Source: Coffea arabica (taxonomy: Eukaryota > Streptophyta > Magnoliopsida > Gentianales > Rubiaceae). Taken from it: 64,000 nt of DNA. Below the pieces are notes generated by a model, which worked only from the letters and a program-made list of their open reading frames with translations, searched no databases and was not told the origin of the DNA. Positions 36,401 through 48,933 of the stretch are shown in pieces (within the stretch, counting starts at the first letter, position 1; every line of letters starts with the position of its first letter). The stretch covers positions 11,354,501 through 11,418,500 of the forward strand of contig NC_092323.1 of NCBI RefSeq assembly GCF_036785885.1. Reading direction: 5' to 3'. Both the position numbers and the translations under genes were made by a program.

Positions 36401-37499
36401 AAATTGATCAAATTAACACCCGAATGCTTGAGGAAACATAAAACAGATAGCATGCTCTAGATGGTGCTGTTCCTGATGAGCTAGGCTCTTCCAAGCAAAA
36501 CTTAATCCAGCGATTACCATCAATGGTGGCTGAAGAACATGGAAAGGTGACCTGGAATATTAAATTGGAGTTTAACAATCTCAGAGTTGGCTATATATCA
36601 GGAATTGGATCGAAACAAGGGTCTTGGATTTTGAGGTATTTTATCTTATCTATGTTGTGGCCCACTTTCGTTCTGTTTCTCACATTTGATTCGGTACATA
36701 GGCTTTTAAATCTTCATGGATGAATGCCGTAAGAAAAAAATACGTGTGTTTCTGGCTTTGAGTTAGTCAAACTATGACTTACCTACTTAATCGTATGTTG
36801 GCTGTAATCAAGGTGTGAATCTTTACATAGAAGTCACTTATGTATTGATTGTTTACTAGGGAGCAGTAATACCGTGGCATGTAAGCCATATTAGATAAAT
36901 TTGAAGTTGGCTACAAATTGGATAACTGATCTTCAAAGGCTAAATTATGTTTGGGTTTTCAAGTTGATTTGTGAATCACGAAATGGACCTTTCATCTATG
37001 AGCAATTTTTACTAAAGTTCAGACCAACATTCCTTGGTCTAAAGCACTATTTTAATTGGACTTCAAAATGGTTCAATTCAACTAGTCGATGTGTATTAGT
37101 AATAAGATCTCAAACATTGGTGATTGACGAATTTTGTTTAAAAAAAACCCCTTGTTGGCATGATTAAGCCGGTGCATTTAGAAATACTTATGCAATGACT
37201 AAATTGTGATTGACCAAGTTAATATAGGGACAACTATTGTATAAATAAAGTCCAGAGTTTATGACAAAGTTCAATATCGATAAAAGGACTATCTTTACAA
37301 GCACACGAGTTAAGAAATGATCCCTATAGGGCTAAGATAATCATGATAAAGCAATCAAAGTATTTTAAAATTTCATGATGGCCTAAAAAGGTTTTACAAT
37401 TGACTGTTTTTGTATGAACTAGTTCTATCGGTTAAATCAAGTCCAAAGTGTTTTAGAAGTAACCCAACAAAATATAATAATGTAGTGAAGTAGAGCAAG

Positions 37500-39180
37500 T
37501 CAATTTCATAAATTAGATTATTTTTTAAAAAAATCCAAATCTATTGTAATGACCCAAACTTAATTAGACTCCCTAAAGAATTTATTTTGAAAGTCCAACA
37601 ATATTTTAAAGACTCAGTTTTGTTTCAATGAATTCAAAAACTCTTTTAAGTACCCAAGTGAATCGTGAACCCAAATGTAAATTTGAACAAAACATTTTGC
37701 ATGAATGGACTTAACTCTAAGTCCAAGTCGAAACTCAAATTCAGTCTAAATTAATTAATGTAGGGCCGTTTATACTAGAATATAAAGTTTCTTTGTGAAT
37801 ATATGAATTTAAGCAATTTTTTTTTAAAAAAAAAGAAAAAGAAAAGTTTTGAAATCGAGGAACCTTCTGAAAAAATTGTAACTTTCTAAGTTAGGAAATT
37901 TTCTAAGAAGGGGAATCATTCCATTTTTAGGAAACTATTCAAGTACATTTTATCGAAAGTCTAGACATGTTTTATAGGATTACTTGAGAAAAAAAATAAA
38001 TCCTTTAAGAATAAGACACGAGAACTAATTATGGTATACATGTTATTGACAATAGGTTCGAAGCAAGTTTAAGGTATGTTCGGATATCTTCAAGTTAGCA
38101 GTTCGAGATAGGTGGTACTCATCCCTTTGTATTTTCTAAAATGTTAAATATGAATCTTCTCAATTAAATGCTTTATTTTGATATATGCAATATGGATTAT
38201 GTCTACCTATTTGAAATGTTTTGCTATGCAATATTTTATGAAATAAATGGCATATTTTCATGAAATGAAAGAAATATGTATGTGACATGTGAAATAATTT
38301 TATGTTATAAAAAACTCTAAACGGTCATAAAATAGACAGTAGGGGCTATAGTTCTGGTATGTTATGTTATGTTAGTCATGAGAGTCAGTGTAGAGTTCGG
38401 CCGATTGACTTATGTTATGTTATGTAGTCAAGGGGTTTATGCAAAACCTCTTGATCGTCCTCCTAAAAGGGTTAATCTCTAGATTGAGTACTCAGAGGTC
38501 GAATATTGCGTGTACTTATTTGTGAGCTATATTTATGAAATGAGATGACATGATTGATATATTTTATGACTTGCAAGTATGTTCAAATGTTCAATGAATA
38601 CGATCGTATCATATTATGTGTGTTTCTATACCACGTTCGGCGAAAGCCACCTTTAGAATTTGTTGAACTAAGTGCCAAGTTAGACGGAAGCCACTTATAT
38701 GCATGCCACTCATTTTCAATGAAATATGTTTATACAATATTTGAAATGGGATGACATGTTTTTAATTGATGTATGCATGTGGTATGGTATGATCGAATTT
38801 GTAAATGTATATAATATGTATATAACTACATGATCCGACATGGGAGTAAGTACTATCTATTGGGCGTACGTTGCTCAACCACGTTTCTTTATTTTTTCTT
38901 GCAGATCAAGAAAATCAACTCGTGTATGTTTAGAAGAAAAATGAGAGAGATAAATAGGTAGATGTTTACATTCTAGAAAATTAAAGTAAAGCATTTTGTA
39001 GATGCAATTTAGTAAAATGTATCTATTTCATTAGTATTTATAAGTTTTAAATTTTAGTAAAATTTTGTAAATTATAATTATGGTGCCTTATATTTATGAA
39101 AGTAAGGTCTAGTAGATGCAGCGCGCCACGTTGCAAATCCAGTCCAGGTACCCGGGTTTGCCAATGGAGCATAAGTTTCG
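37500..39180. mobile_element. Probable LTR-retrotransposon LTR remnant
   Basis: The sequence has the feel of plant gypsy LTRs. It contains phrases such as GGGTTAATCTCTAGATTGAG and GTAAGTACTATCTATTGGGC, then a T-rich TTTCTTGCAG stretch near 38885-38905, followed by a segment with GCGCGCCACG near 39120. No internal gag/pol domain, primer-binding site or matching partner LTR was found, so it would be a solo or decayed LTR. The boundaries are approximate and the call is based on style rather than a defined repeat pair. Confidence 0.35.
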
Positions 39181-39192
39181 GATGCCCTCTAA

Positions 39193-40186
39193 GGCTCCGT
39201 TTGATAAAACTGAATCTGAACTCTGAATTCTGAATTCTGAATACTGAAACAATTAATTTGCTGAATATTAAGCACTGAAAAGAGATATATGAATATCTGA
39301 ATCTTAATGCTGAATATATTTATACTGTTTGATAAACATTTATAACTTAATGCTTAATAAACTAAATTGTACAATTTTGCCCTTCTATCTTTCAATCCAA
39401 AAAAGAAATAGAACATATGATTTAATTAGCTTAAAATTGTTAGGTATGAAAATGCCAATATTTATTTTTAAATCAAAGTAATATAAAAGAAGAAATATAT
39501 TATGGAAAAGTCCAAATATCGGTGCAAATATATTTTTAAATCAGAGTTTGATAAGAAAAGTCTAAATATAAGCAAAAGGAAGCTGCAATAAACAAGTTTT
39601 AAATTCACACCAAATTATATAGAAATTTAATTACTTCAATGGAAAAATGTTGAAGCAAAACAACAAATAATCAATGTCACTTACCTTGGAAAAAATGAAT
39701 TTGAGATCGGTGAGTACAATAGCAATAAAAAAAATTGGGAGTAAAAAAATGACAAAATTATGAAAGAGTAGAAAGATAGAAAAAGATAAGGAGTAGACAA
39801 ATGTGAGGAGCATGGAGAAATTGTAAAAAAAATCATTAAATAAGGAGAAAATATAAGTAGAAAGCCATTAGACAGAGAATGTCAGGTTGTTTAATTAGAT
39901 AAGGATTTTGGATAGAAAATATTAAATTGTTTAATTCAATAAGGATTTTGAATGTAATTAACAAACAAGGATAGATTTGGTAGATAAGATAAAGTAGTTG
40001 AAGTAAATCTCTTGTTTCTTATCAAATTAAGCATTCAGTTACAATTCTTGTGCTGAAAAAAATACATACAAATTCAGCACCACTTAATAAGTTCAGCAGA
40101 AAAATTTTTATTTATCAAACACTCAAAACATCTGAATGTTTGAATGAATTCAGTTTCAACACTTTTTTATGTTATCAAACAGACAC
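39193..40186. mobile_element. PIF/Harbinger-type TIR element, 994 bp
   Basis: The left terminus GGCTCCGTTTGATAAAACTG and the right terminus, in reverse complement GTGTCTGTTTGATAACATAA, form inverted repeats with a shared GTTTGATAA core. Both ends also carry CTGAATTC-type subterminal motifs in opposite orientation. It is flanked by TAA at 39190-39192 and 40187-40189, the standard 3-bp duplication. The interior is AT-rich and non-coding (the 60-codon frame at 39631-39813 is hydrophobic noise), so it is non-autonomous. Confidence 0.8.
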
Positions 40187-40269
40187 TAAGTGAGAATAGA
40201 GTTTCGTGTCCTTGGATTTGCTGGCCCTTAGCTTCGCCAGTAATTGCCGAAGTGAGAGCTTCTGTCATT

Positions 40270-40374
40270 TTTTTTTTTATTTTTTATTGAAACGATTGGA
40301 TTGTATTGATTGAACAAAAGTGTATATAGGTGAGCACTTGCTTGATGCTTTACAATGTGCATTTAGCACAGTAG
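40270..40374 (-). mobile_element. Short retroposed fragment with 16-bp target duplication
   Basis: A 105-bp insertion flanked by the perfect 16-bp direct repeat GAGAGCTTCTGTCATT at 40254-40269 and 40375-40390. On the - strand it ends in a poly-A tail interrupted by single Ts, with an AATAAAAAAT-type signal before it. A long target duplication plus a poly-A tail indicates target-primed reverse transcription. It is either a heavily 5'-truncated LINE or a retroposed transcript end. Confidence 0.85.
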
Positions 40375-41486
40375 GAGAGCTTCTGTCATTCAGTTTTGTT
40401 CTTTTCTCTAGTTCTATCGTTGTCCTTGGGCACTAAAGGGCCCTTTTTGCCTTTTCACTGCCCACTGCCTTTTCACTCCACAAAATTGTCATCTCCCCAA
40501 TGAGCCAGCTGGAGAACCCTTTTGTTGGGCTTAAGCTTATCCTCTGCATGCAGATAATTTAAGTTTTAACAATTGGCAGGGGATAAAAAACAGCATTTTC
40601 CCACTTCAGTTTAGTTTAAGCAATGTAAATTAAAAAATATAGCATATACTAGTGGTCTCAGGGTTCCTGGGGTTCTTTTTTTTTTTTTTTCATTTTAATG
40701 AAAAAAAAAGTTCCTGGTCCTTGAAGGAACTTGGTGGCCAGTAATTTAAACAGCGTGTAAAGTTATTTTAATTAATTGTCGCAAATTGAACTAATTTATA
40801 TGCTAAGTGTGGTTAAGTAGAACGTAATCAAATTAAAGAAGCTGGGAAATGACAAAGCATTGAGTCATGCTTAATCACCATCCGGGACAAGCACTTCTTC
40901 ATTGGTGGAATCAGACTCTACCGCCTGTCAGCAGAACGGCATTGCAAAATAGCTATACAACAATACTATGAGATTCTGTTCATCAGTCATCACTGGAACT
41001 AATCAGACGACTTGGCATCTCTTATCGAAATTTTTAGGTAACCAAACAAGTGAGCTCAACTATATACGTCGAGTCAAGTTCGAGTCGAGCTAAAACATAC
41101 ATAGTAAATTAGTAGATTTCCTGCAAGATAACATAAACAACGAAATCAGAAGAGGTTTTAGATGCGTAGATTCCCTTTCACCAGATAAGATCATGGCTTT
41201 GCTGCATAGGTTCAGCATAATGTACCATTTCAATTGCACGCAACTGGAGAACCTTATGTGAATGGTATGTTTAAACGAAGTGCGCAGAGAAGGTTAAATC
41301 ATGATAGTTTGACAAAATTTTTCTTTTTCGTTTTTAGATTATAATTTTGTGATTAGCACCTAGAATTTTGAGATTGCACAATTGATGAATTTTATGCTTT
41401 TTGATAACATCCAAGGCCTAAGAAGAACTCTAGTACAACTAAATAACCAAATATTGGAAACTATATAGGTGATTAAGTTTAAGAAA

Positions 41487-41666
41487 ATTTCTAACGAGTA
41501 CCTGGTTAGTACATTTAAATCACACTTAACTTACTATGTAAAAGTGCATATTCATATCTATTGTCTCTTTGCATTTCCATACTTTCTCGAATTAACTTCA
41601 CTATCACACAAAATTAACATGTGAGGACTCCATTAATGAGGATTCAATGGACACTTGTTAGCCAAA
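41487..41666. mobile_element. Possible small TIR element
   Basis: The left CTAACGAGTACCTGG and the right end in reverse complement (CTAACAAGTGTCCATT) are partly inverted copies about 180 bp apart, around an AT-rich non-coding interior. The match is short and no target duplication is clear. Confidence 0.4.
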
Positions 41667-42485
41667 TCCTAAGTGTAAAACAAGAAAATAAAACTTTTGG
41701 CGCCCTATGGTAATTGTATGAAAATATTTAAATCTAGTGAAAATTATTCTGTTGTGTCATAAATACATTTCTTAATCCTTTTATGTTTTCAATGACTTTT
41801 ACACCTCACATCCACAAAATTTCAAATAGTACTATTCTGAAAACTTTTTTTGCAAATAATATTTAATCCAAATAGACCAATTGTATTGTTCCTTTTAATA
41901 ATTAGCATAGTAACAACGTTTACGGGCATAACTTTTTTTTGTTTTTTAAACTCTAATCCTAAATAAGGGAAGGGAAAAAGGGGTCGAAATAGAGGGAAAA
42001 ATTCGAGAGCCAAAATAAAAACATCACTTTTTCTTTCTTTATTACCCGAACGGTAGAATTTCATTAATAGCAATTGAAAATACAAGAATATTACAAACTA
42101 AATAAGGGCAGCGACTCTCGTAACTGCCTCCGCAGACTCATCCCGCCACATGAAGAATTTCAATTAGGGACTTTACAGCCACATGATTTCTGTAGCTGCT
42201 GCATCCTTTACCAGCCCATGCGTAGTAAGCAGTTATATTGGGTTAAATCCGCACTACAACGGGAGTTTAGTTTGGGCTCTACTATGGATTTCTTAAACGG
42301 GTCAAGCATTGGGCTTGCCAAAACCATGCTGAGAAAATTCTTTCAGTTGTACTTCGACAGACAGACTGTTGATAGTCGAAATTGAGCTCTATACGACAGC
42401 GTTTCTAGCAGAAGTGGGACTTGCAGACGTTAACTTTAAACCCCCGCCGCCCGATTTGATTTAACCGGAAAAAAATCGGAGAAAG

Positions 42486-42812
42486 ATGGAAGAAAGAGTG
42501 AAATTCTTGGCTATGATCGGCGCCTGAGCTCTGTTGGGTTCTGCTGCTACCGTGGCTGTTCTCAAGCTTCTTCCTAGGTTCCTTACCATGCATAACTCTT
42601 CATACTTAAACAACATTTTCACAGTTACCTAAAGCATTAATTTCTACTGTTCTCTGTGTTTTTTTTTTTTTTGGGGTGCAGAAGAATGAAAAACGAGTGC
42701 ATAAGGGAAGCAGCCAAAACGAATGGCGGTATTTCTGTTCTAGCTCTCTTTATTATTGTGATCATCATTAATATTATTGTTAAATTGTACTTTTTGAAGT
42801 TTTCTCATGGGT

Positions 42813-42843
<31 letters not shown>

Positions 42844-45800
42844 TTCTACTTGAGTAACAGATACAATGTTGACATTTGTGTCAGGTACGAAACATTATAA
42901 CTATCCTGCGGTTGTGGATCGGGGGGTTGGAAATCCAGACCTGCTAGCTGATGAAGTAGTTTCTGAGCACCTTACTAGGTACAGTTGGGCTTTTAACTCG
43001 CAAAAAAAATTTTTTCCCTGAGCAGCTCATTACTAACTGAAGAATCTTATGTAGGACTTTTCTTATTACAACCACGTAACTCCTTTTTGTGGTTAGTCAG
43101 ACATTGCATTCTAGCTGTTGTTATGTGTTTAAAACTTTTCGTTCCCCTTTTCAAACCCTTGCACTTTGAGTGCTTTTTTTTTTTGTTTGTCTTCTGGATT
43201 ATTGTTTCAACTACTGGGAAGTAGGAGGCACCTTTCAACTCTAGAGCTATTCAAATTTGTGATTTGAAATAATGATCTGATGCTAATGGCCTGTTCTTTT
43301 GTGTTCTCGTTAGGAACATTCAGTTCTTTGGCCTAGAGTCCCAAGAGAAAGTCACTCAATCATATGTGGTGGTAATTGGACTTGGTGGAGTTGGAAGTCA
43401 TGCTGCCTCTATGCTTTTGAGGTCTGGGGTTGGGCGACTGCTTCTGGTGGACTTTGACCAGGTACCTTCTTGTTGAAATGCCATCCTTAGTTGTGTACAA
43501 TGTTCGACTGTATGCTTCTTCACTTATTGGTGTTTAATTTTACTTATGGAGTGTTTTCTTTTACTCTGTATTTTCTCTGTTTAATCATCTCAATTCCATT
43601 TTGGCTGATCAGCACTTTACCTGTTTAAATATAATTTACTTACCTGTTTAAATCGAAAACTTCCAGATTTCATATCCAAAACATTTATAAGATTTAATTT
43701 TCTTTCTTTGGTGATTGTTACAATAATGTTAAACTTGATCTAATTGCATATGAGTAACAATTAAAATCTAGTAAACTTGAAGATATTTACTAATACAGAG
43801 GATTTAAATTTATTGAATATATTGAATTGATTTACTTTAAAATGAACATCATAACAAATCCACTAATTGAGCAATGATAATCAACCATAGGCAAAAGGTG
43901 CTACACCCAATTGTAGGAAGTTAAGCTAGCAGAGATCTTAAGGATGGAAATGACCATGCTTCCTCCACTTTAACACCGGATCCAGATATTAAAAGAATAT
44001 TTTCAAAGAGAAATGGAAAGCAGCGAAGCTATGATTTCATATGACTATCAAGTTCTGAATCCCAAAGCCTTCTCGGGTGCTTTTCAGATGCCTTTTCGAT
44101 CAGGTTGAGGGCTCAAGTTTGAAAAGATGGAAGTGTTTGAAAACTGGATATATGGTTTTGAGCCCTTTTGTTTTGTTTAGTTTCTAGGCTAGGCTGTTTT
44201 TCAATTCTTCCCTTACTGGATTACCTACCTGTACAACTTTTGTTCCAGCTTGGGTCCTGGTTTCCAACATTCAAGAGATCTTTATCCTAAATGGTCAAGT
44301 TTTAAAATTGGCTATTTGAATGTTTTCGTCTAAATTTAGCTTGAAGGGACTTTTTTTGGATTTTTTTTATATATTATCAAAGTACATTTTCTATATATAT
44401 ATATATATGTATGTATAATGCTTTTACTTTTAAAGCTATTTTGTGTAGGTATCAGTTTCGTCATTGAACCGGCATGCTGTAGCAACAAGAGAGGATGTTG
44501 GTACTCCAAAAGCTTTATGCCTTAAGAAGCATTTTCAGTCCATTTTCCCCGAGTGTCATGTAAATGCAAAGGTCCTGCTATATGATTCATCCTCTGAAGA
44601 AGAAATTCTTTCAGGCAACCCTGATTTTGTTTTGGATTGCATTGACAATATTGACGCTAAGGTAACTTCTAGTGCTTTTTGTTTGCTAAACTTTTAAAAC
44701 ACTTCCCAACACAGTGTGGAAGTATGTTCTTACCAGCTTATGGATCCCTGCTTGACTAGTTATTGTTTTGACTAACGTTTCTTTTGCAAGAAGTTCTGGC
44801 TTGAATGTAAATTTCTATCAACTTCTGGAAGAATTGTATGTTTAATACATTGATTCTCTTTATTTTGTATAAGATCCTTAACCTGGGGAAGTTCTGGTAC
44901 ACCCTAAACTCATGTCTAAATGACATGATATATGTTGGTAAGGATTCTCAGTTAAATGAAATGATAGCATCATTCTACCCTGTATAATTTGACCAATAGA
45001 TTATAAATTTTTCCCATCAAAAAGTTATGTAGAAATTGTGCATCAGTTTTCCATTCATTCATGGACTAAAATGAACCTGACTTATCCTCTCTCACGGGCA
45101 GAATATCAACTTTGTCCTTCTCAATCAATGAAAAGTTTTCATCTGCCCCTGCCCTACTTCTGTTGCCAACATCTAAGACTGAATAATTGTAGTAATCGTT
45201 AGTCTAGTCAAATTTGAGATTTTGATGTACAAAAGTTAACTTTTAGTTTCCGTGTGATACAGGTTGCACTTCTTGCTGCCTGTGTACGTAGAGGTTTAAA
45301 AGTTCTTTCTGCCACAGGAGCTGGTGCAAGAGCTGATCCAACAAGAATCCGTGTAGCAGACTTAAGAGAGTCAACAAATGATCCGTTATCCCGATCGGTA
45401 ATTGATTTGCCTTTTGGATTTGGTGTTGCACTTTAGGTCTATGTATAATATGTTGCATACAAGTATTTTGTTCATCTAAAACTGGACATCATTTTTTTGA
45501 CTAGGAAGAGTACTTTATGTACTTTGTATGGTTAAATTGTGTGGCTGAGAAATGCATACTTCTGGTAGAATTCAATTGGGAAATTTAGACTAGTAATGCT
45601 GTTAGGCTTCTTCTCTACTGAATTTGGCACATGGTGAACCATTTTTATTTGGACCTTCTTTATTTGGTCTTCTTAGAAGCTTACACGTATTGACCATTGA
45701 AGATCTTGGAGTTATATGAATCATTCTATAAATGAGTATTAAGATTGAATCTTACTGTGTTTTGGAGTTTGCTTATCTACACTTCTGTTGAATATTTATC

Positions 45801-48800
45801 ATGCATTTTGATCCATTGTTGTTGTAGGCATACAGTTGCAATATGGAAGTTGGCCATCTATAAATTTTGTTTCCAAGCGTGTTTGGATATACATGTTTTT
45901 TGGTGAGAATAGCTCTTAAGAAATACTGGTTTGCAGGTGAGACATCGACTGAGGAAGGACTATGGTATTGATGGTGGCATTCCTGTTGTTTTCTCTTTAG
46001 AGAAACCCAAGGCAAAGTTGCTTCCTTTTAAAGGGCCTAGTGGCGAAGAAGAAAATCCTTCAGATTACCAAGTAAGAATACTTGCTACTGATGTAAAGAG
46101 AGTGAGGGACTGGTGACGACAGAGGTAGATGAGGAAGTAATATTGTAGTATTGAGTCGGTTGGAAATTAGAATTGCAATTGGTAGGCTGAGCTAATTCGT
46201 GGATAATGGTCCCTATAGAATTCACTTTAGAAGTTTTTACAAATTTGTGCATGTAACCTAAGTTTTTTTTTTTTTAAACCCTCTCACCCCTCTCCACACC
46301 CTTTCCACCCTCAACCTTATGCTTACTCTCACAAGAGGTGCAGATTTTTATTCGACAATTTAACTTCGGCGTTGGGATGTTAGGTTGTTCCAGGTTTCAG
46401 GGTTCGCATCATTCCTGTTCTGGGAACCATACCTGCAATATTTGGACAAATTATGGCTTCCTATGTTGTAACACAACTGGCCGGCCTGCAAGTTCAAATG
46501 GAGCCAGTAGTGAATCTTGATACAGATCATTACTGTATTCTCCATCAGCGTCTTATTGAGCATGAAGAGTTACTCTATGGCACAGCCATGCAAGTACAGG
46601 TACATGGTTCTGGTTCTTTTCCTTGGATTTTCTTTAACAAGCATTAAAAGAACTTGCAAATTTCCTTTTTCTCTGGTGGGTTTTTGAGAGGGGATATTTT
46701 TTGTATTTAAGCCAATGCTCAATAATAATTTTTTGTCATCAAAATTTTACAATTAGATGCTTCTACTCTGATTAATAATATAGGAAACAATGGTGTACTT
46801 GGGAATCAAAACTCTGAAGCCATTATCCTCCTACCCATCCAGATATGAGAAAATGATTTTCTTTATTGAGATGCTTTAATTTTAATTTCTTCTGCTACAT
46901 GCTTCTTTTGGGTTTCGTTTGCTTTGTAGTTTCATTTATTTCTGATAGTTGGAATACTGAACCCTTGTGAAAAAGAGAGGGGGGGGGGGTCCATATCATT
47001 CCTGGTAAATTATATGTTGAAATATTTAACATCATACCATTTCTTGTCACTCTAAAGGTAGATGTTGAAGAAGTTATGTATATTGTGAAAGAGTTATGGC
47101 ATGGACGAAGTGCAAGAGATCAGTCCTTAAACAATGTAGGGCGTGGAATGTGGCGTTCTGTGAATGAATTAATGCTTGTAAGGTAGGGGTGCAAAAGAGA
47201 TTGATTAAAACTACTTGCCGGCAACTTTTTGACTTATTTCACTTTCTTTATTGTTGTTTTTTTCTTCTTGTGTTTTTCATCTTAATTTGTCTGTTGGGTA
47301 TGCTAAACTAGTACTGAAATACTAGGTGGAAACCTATTGTTTTAAAATTGTATTATTTAGTTCAAGTAAATTTTTGGATAACAAAGAATTTTCATTCAGA
47401 TGAAGTGTGATATGATGAGAGTTGAGAGGAGGTTGGATGGCAACATACTGCAAATTCCATAATAGCGAATGGGACATAGGTTGCCTTAACTTTAAGAGGG
47501 AGTATAGCTGGGGAGAAGTATGTTTACCCATTCTACCCAAAGATCCAAAGTCTCTTACTAGTTTTCATTGACCACTAAACTATTTGATGTTGATATAGTG
47601 TTCATATCATGTTAATATGCTTGTTTGCTTTTCTTTCCTGTGGCACTTTAAACAACCACTTTTTTGCCTGATTATAGCAATATTTCATTGTTTTCTTTCC
47701 CCTACCACTTTAGACAACATAAAGCCAGGCTAAAAGTTATACACATTTTTTTTCCTTTCTTCCCTGTGAAACAATTATGTTGGATCAGAAGGCCTTAAAT
47801 CATAATTTAATACATAAGCTGAAGATGTTTATCTTTTCAGTTGTAAAAAGATGATGTTGAGTCTTTATTTCCCCTTAGATAGATTGTTGCATTGGCTAAC
47901 TTGAACATAATTTCCCCTTTCTAACTCCTTGAGTCAGATTCTCGAACTGCCATTCTGTACTTTTATTTACTTGGTCTAATACTGGATTTTCTGCTGTAGT
48001 ATATGAATAGAGAAAATATCTCAAAATTCAGCTTTTAGGCTTGTTTGTTGTTCTAAAGAATTTGTGGTATTTTCAATATTTCTCACTATGCTTCAAACCT
48101 GGATAATAGTGCACTGTCAGATTTTGGAATTTGCTTTTGTTAAGTTTGTTTTCTAAATGCTGATAGTACGAAACATAATTTCTTACAGCTAGTTATGCCA
48201 AAATCCATTCTTCTGGCATTTGATTTTTTACTTTGATTAGTTTTTCCTTTTAACTGCTACTTTTCAGTTCTTTCAACTAGAACTTAAAGTAACTAAAAAT
48301 TCATAAGTTGCCTGAGCACATACTTTAATGTTTTTTATTAAGTTAAAGTCTATGATTTTGCTGTATTTGCACTACCTTCTACTGATGCTGTTTGCTTTTA
48401 TTGCACGGTATTTTTTCAGATGGGATCAGACTAAGCCAGCATCGGTTTCAAACTTAGTTCTACTTAAATTTTCAGAGGTATGTCCTTGAAGGAAATAATA
48501 ACTCAATACTGTGCTGAGGTTATAGCTTGTGGCAGTTAATGTATTATTCCGTCTTGGTGTTGCCTTCATCTTTGATTGACGACTATTCACATTTCTCCCT
48601 TAGGAATTTCACTAGTAACAAGTTCAATACTTCAATCATCAGCGTTTCAGTAAATTGTCAGGGGGAAATCTTGAAGGGATAAATTACATTAAAGATGTAG
48701 GATTTTTCGTTATAGACCTAATCATTAAGCCCTAGCAGCATAACCTGTTTCTGTTCTTGGCTTTTCTGGGAAGGTAGTGATAGAATTATACATGTTGAAC

Positions 48801-48933
48801 TGGATTGACAATTTCTTCCCAGGCTGATGAACATGAATCGCGATCACTCGAAGATATACGGAAAGAAGAGCCAGAATTTTTTGCAAGGGTGACATCCGTC
48901 CTGAAGCAAGCCGAATCAGATTTTGGTTTGTAG
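42486..48933 (+). CDS. tRNA threonylcarbamoyladenosine dehydratase (TcdA-like, E1/ThiF fold); TGA in exon 1
   Basis: An ATP-dependent dehydratase that cyclises t6A37 of ANN-decoding tRNAs to ct6A; the yeast homologues Tcd1/Tcd2 sit at the mitochondrial outer membrane. Exons: 42486-42577, 42682-42728, 42885-42978, 43314-43461, 44449-44661, 45263-45397, 45937-46071, 46384-46599, 47058-47182, 48420-48477, 48823-48933. The model has 457 residues plus stop, counting the internal TGA as a codon. The ATP-binding GLGGVGS loop lies at 100-106, then LLLVDFDQV, DCIDNIDAK and the SATGAGARADPTRI segment of the TcdA/ThiF family. The N-terminus encodes a hydrophobic helix (ALLGSAATVAVLKLLPR), probably a membrane anchor. 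It is interrupted at codon 14 by TGA (42525-42527), where a Gly codon GGA would fit. Translation could restart at Met33 in exon 2, giving a 425-residue protein with an intact catalytic domain but no anchor. Confidence 0.92.
42525..42527 (+). other. In-frame TGA in exon 1 of the dehydratase gene
   Basis: The frame from the ATG at 42486 reads GGC GCC TGA GCT CTG. Downstream of the TGA the same frame encodes a hydrophobic helix that splices in phase into exon 2, so it was clearly once coding. A single G-to-T change from GGA explains it. Confidence 0.85.
42816..42843. repeat. (AC)n microsatellite in dehydratase intron 2
   Basis: Fourteen AC dinucleotides, between exons 42682-42728 and 42885-42978. 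Confidence 0.95.

Larger units (their letters stand above)
31047..42485. other. Gene-poor intergenic region with transposon remnants
   Basis: About 11.4 kb with no recognisable gene on either strand. Supported items are listed separately: TIR elements at 31420-31833, 33224-33422, 39193-40186 and possibly about 41487-41666; an LTR-like stretch at about 37500-39180; and a retroposed fragment at 40270-40374. Frames at 35471-35695 (-), 36220-36453 (-) and 42074-42385 (+) have no family resemblance I can identify. The last few hundred bases should hold the promoter of the dehydratase gene starting at 42486. Confidence 0.6.

Noticed and set aside
42074-42385. 103-codon frame just upstream of the dehydratase gene, considered as an alternative first exon
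   Set aside because: It ends at 42385 before exon 1 and has no similarity to TcdA proteins.
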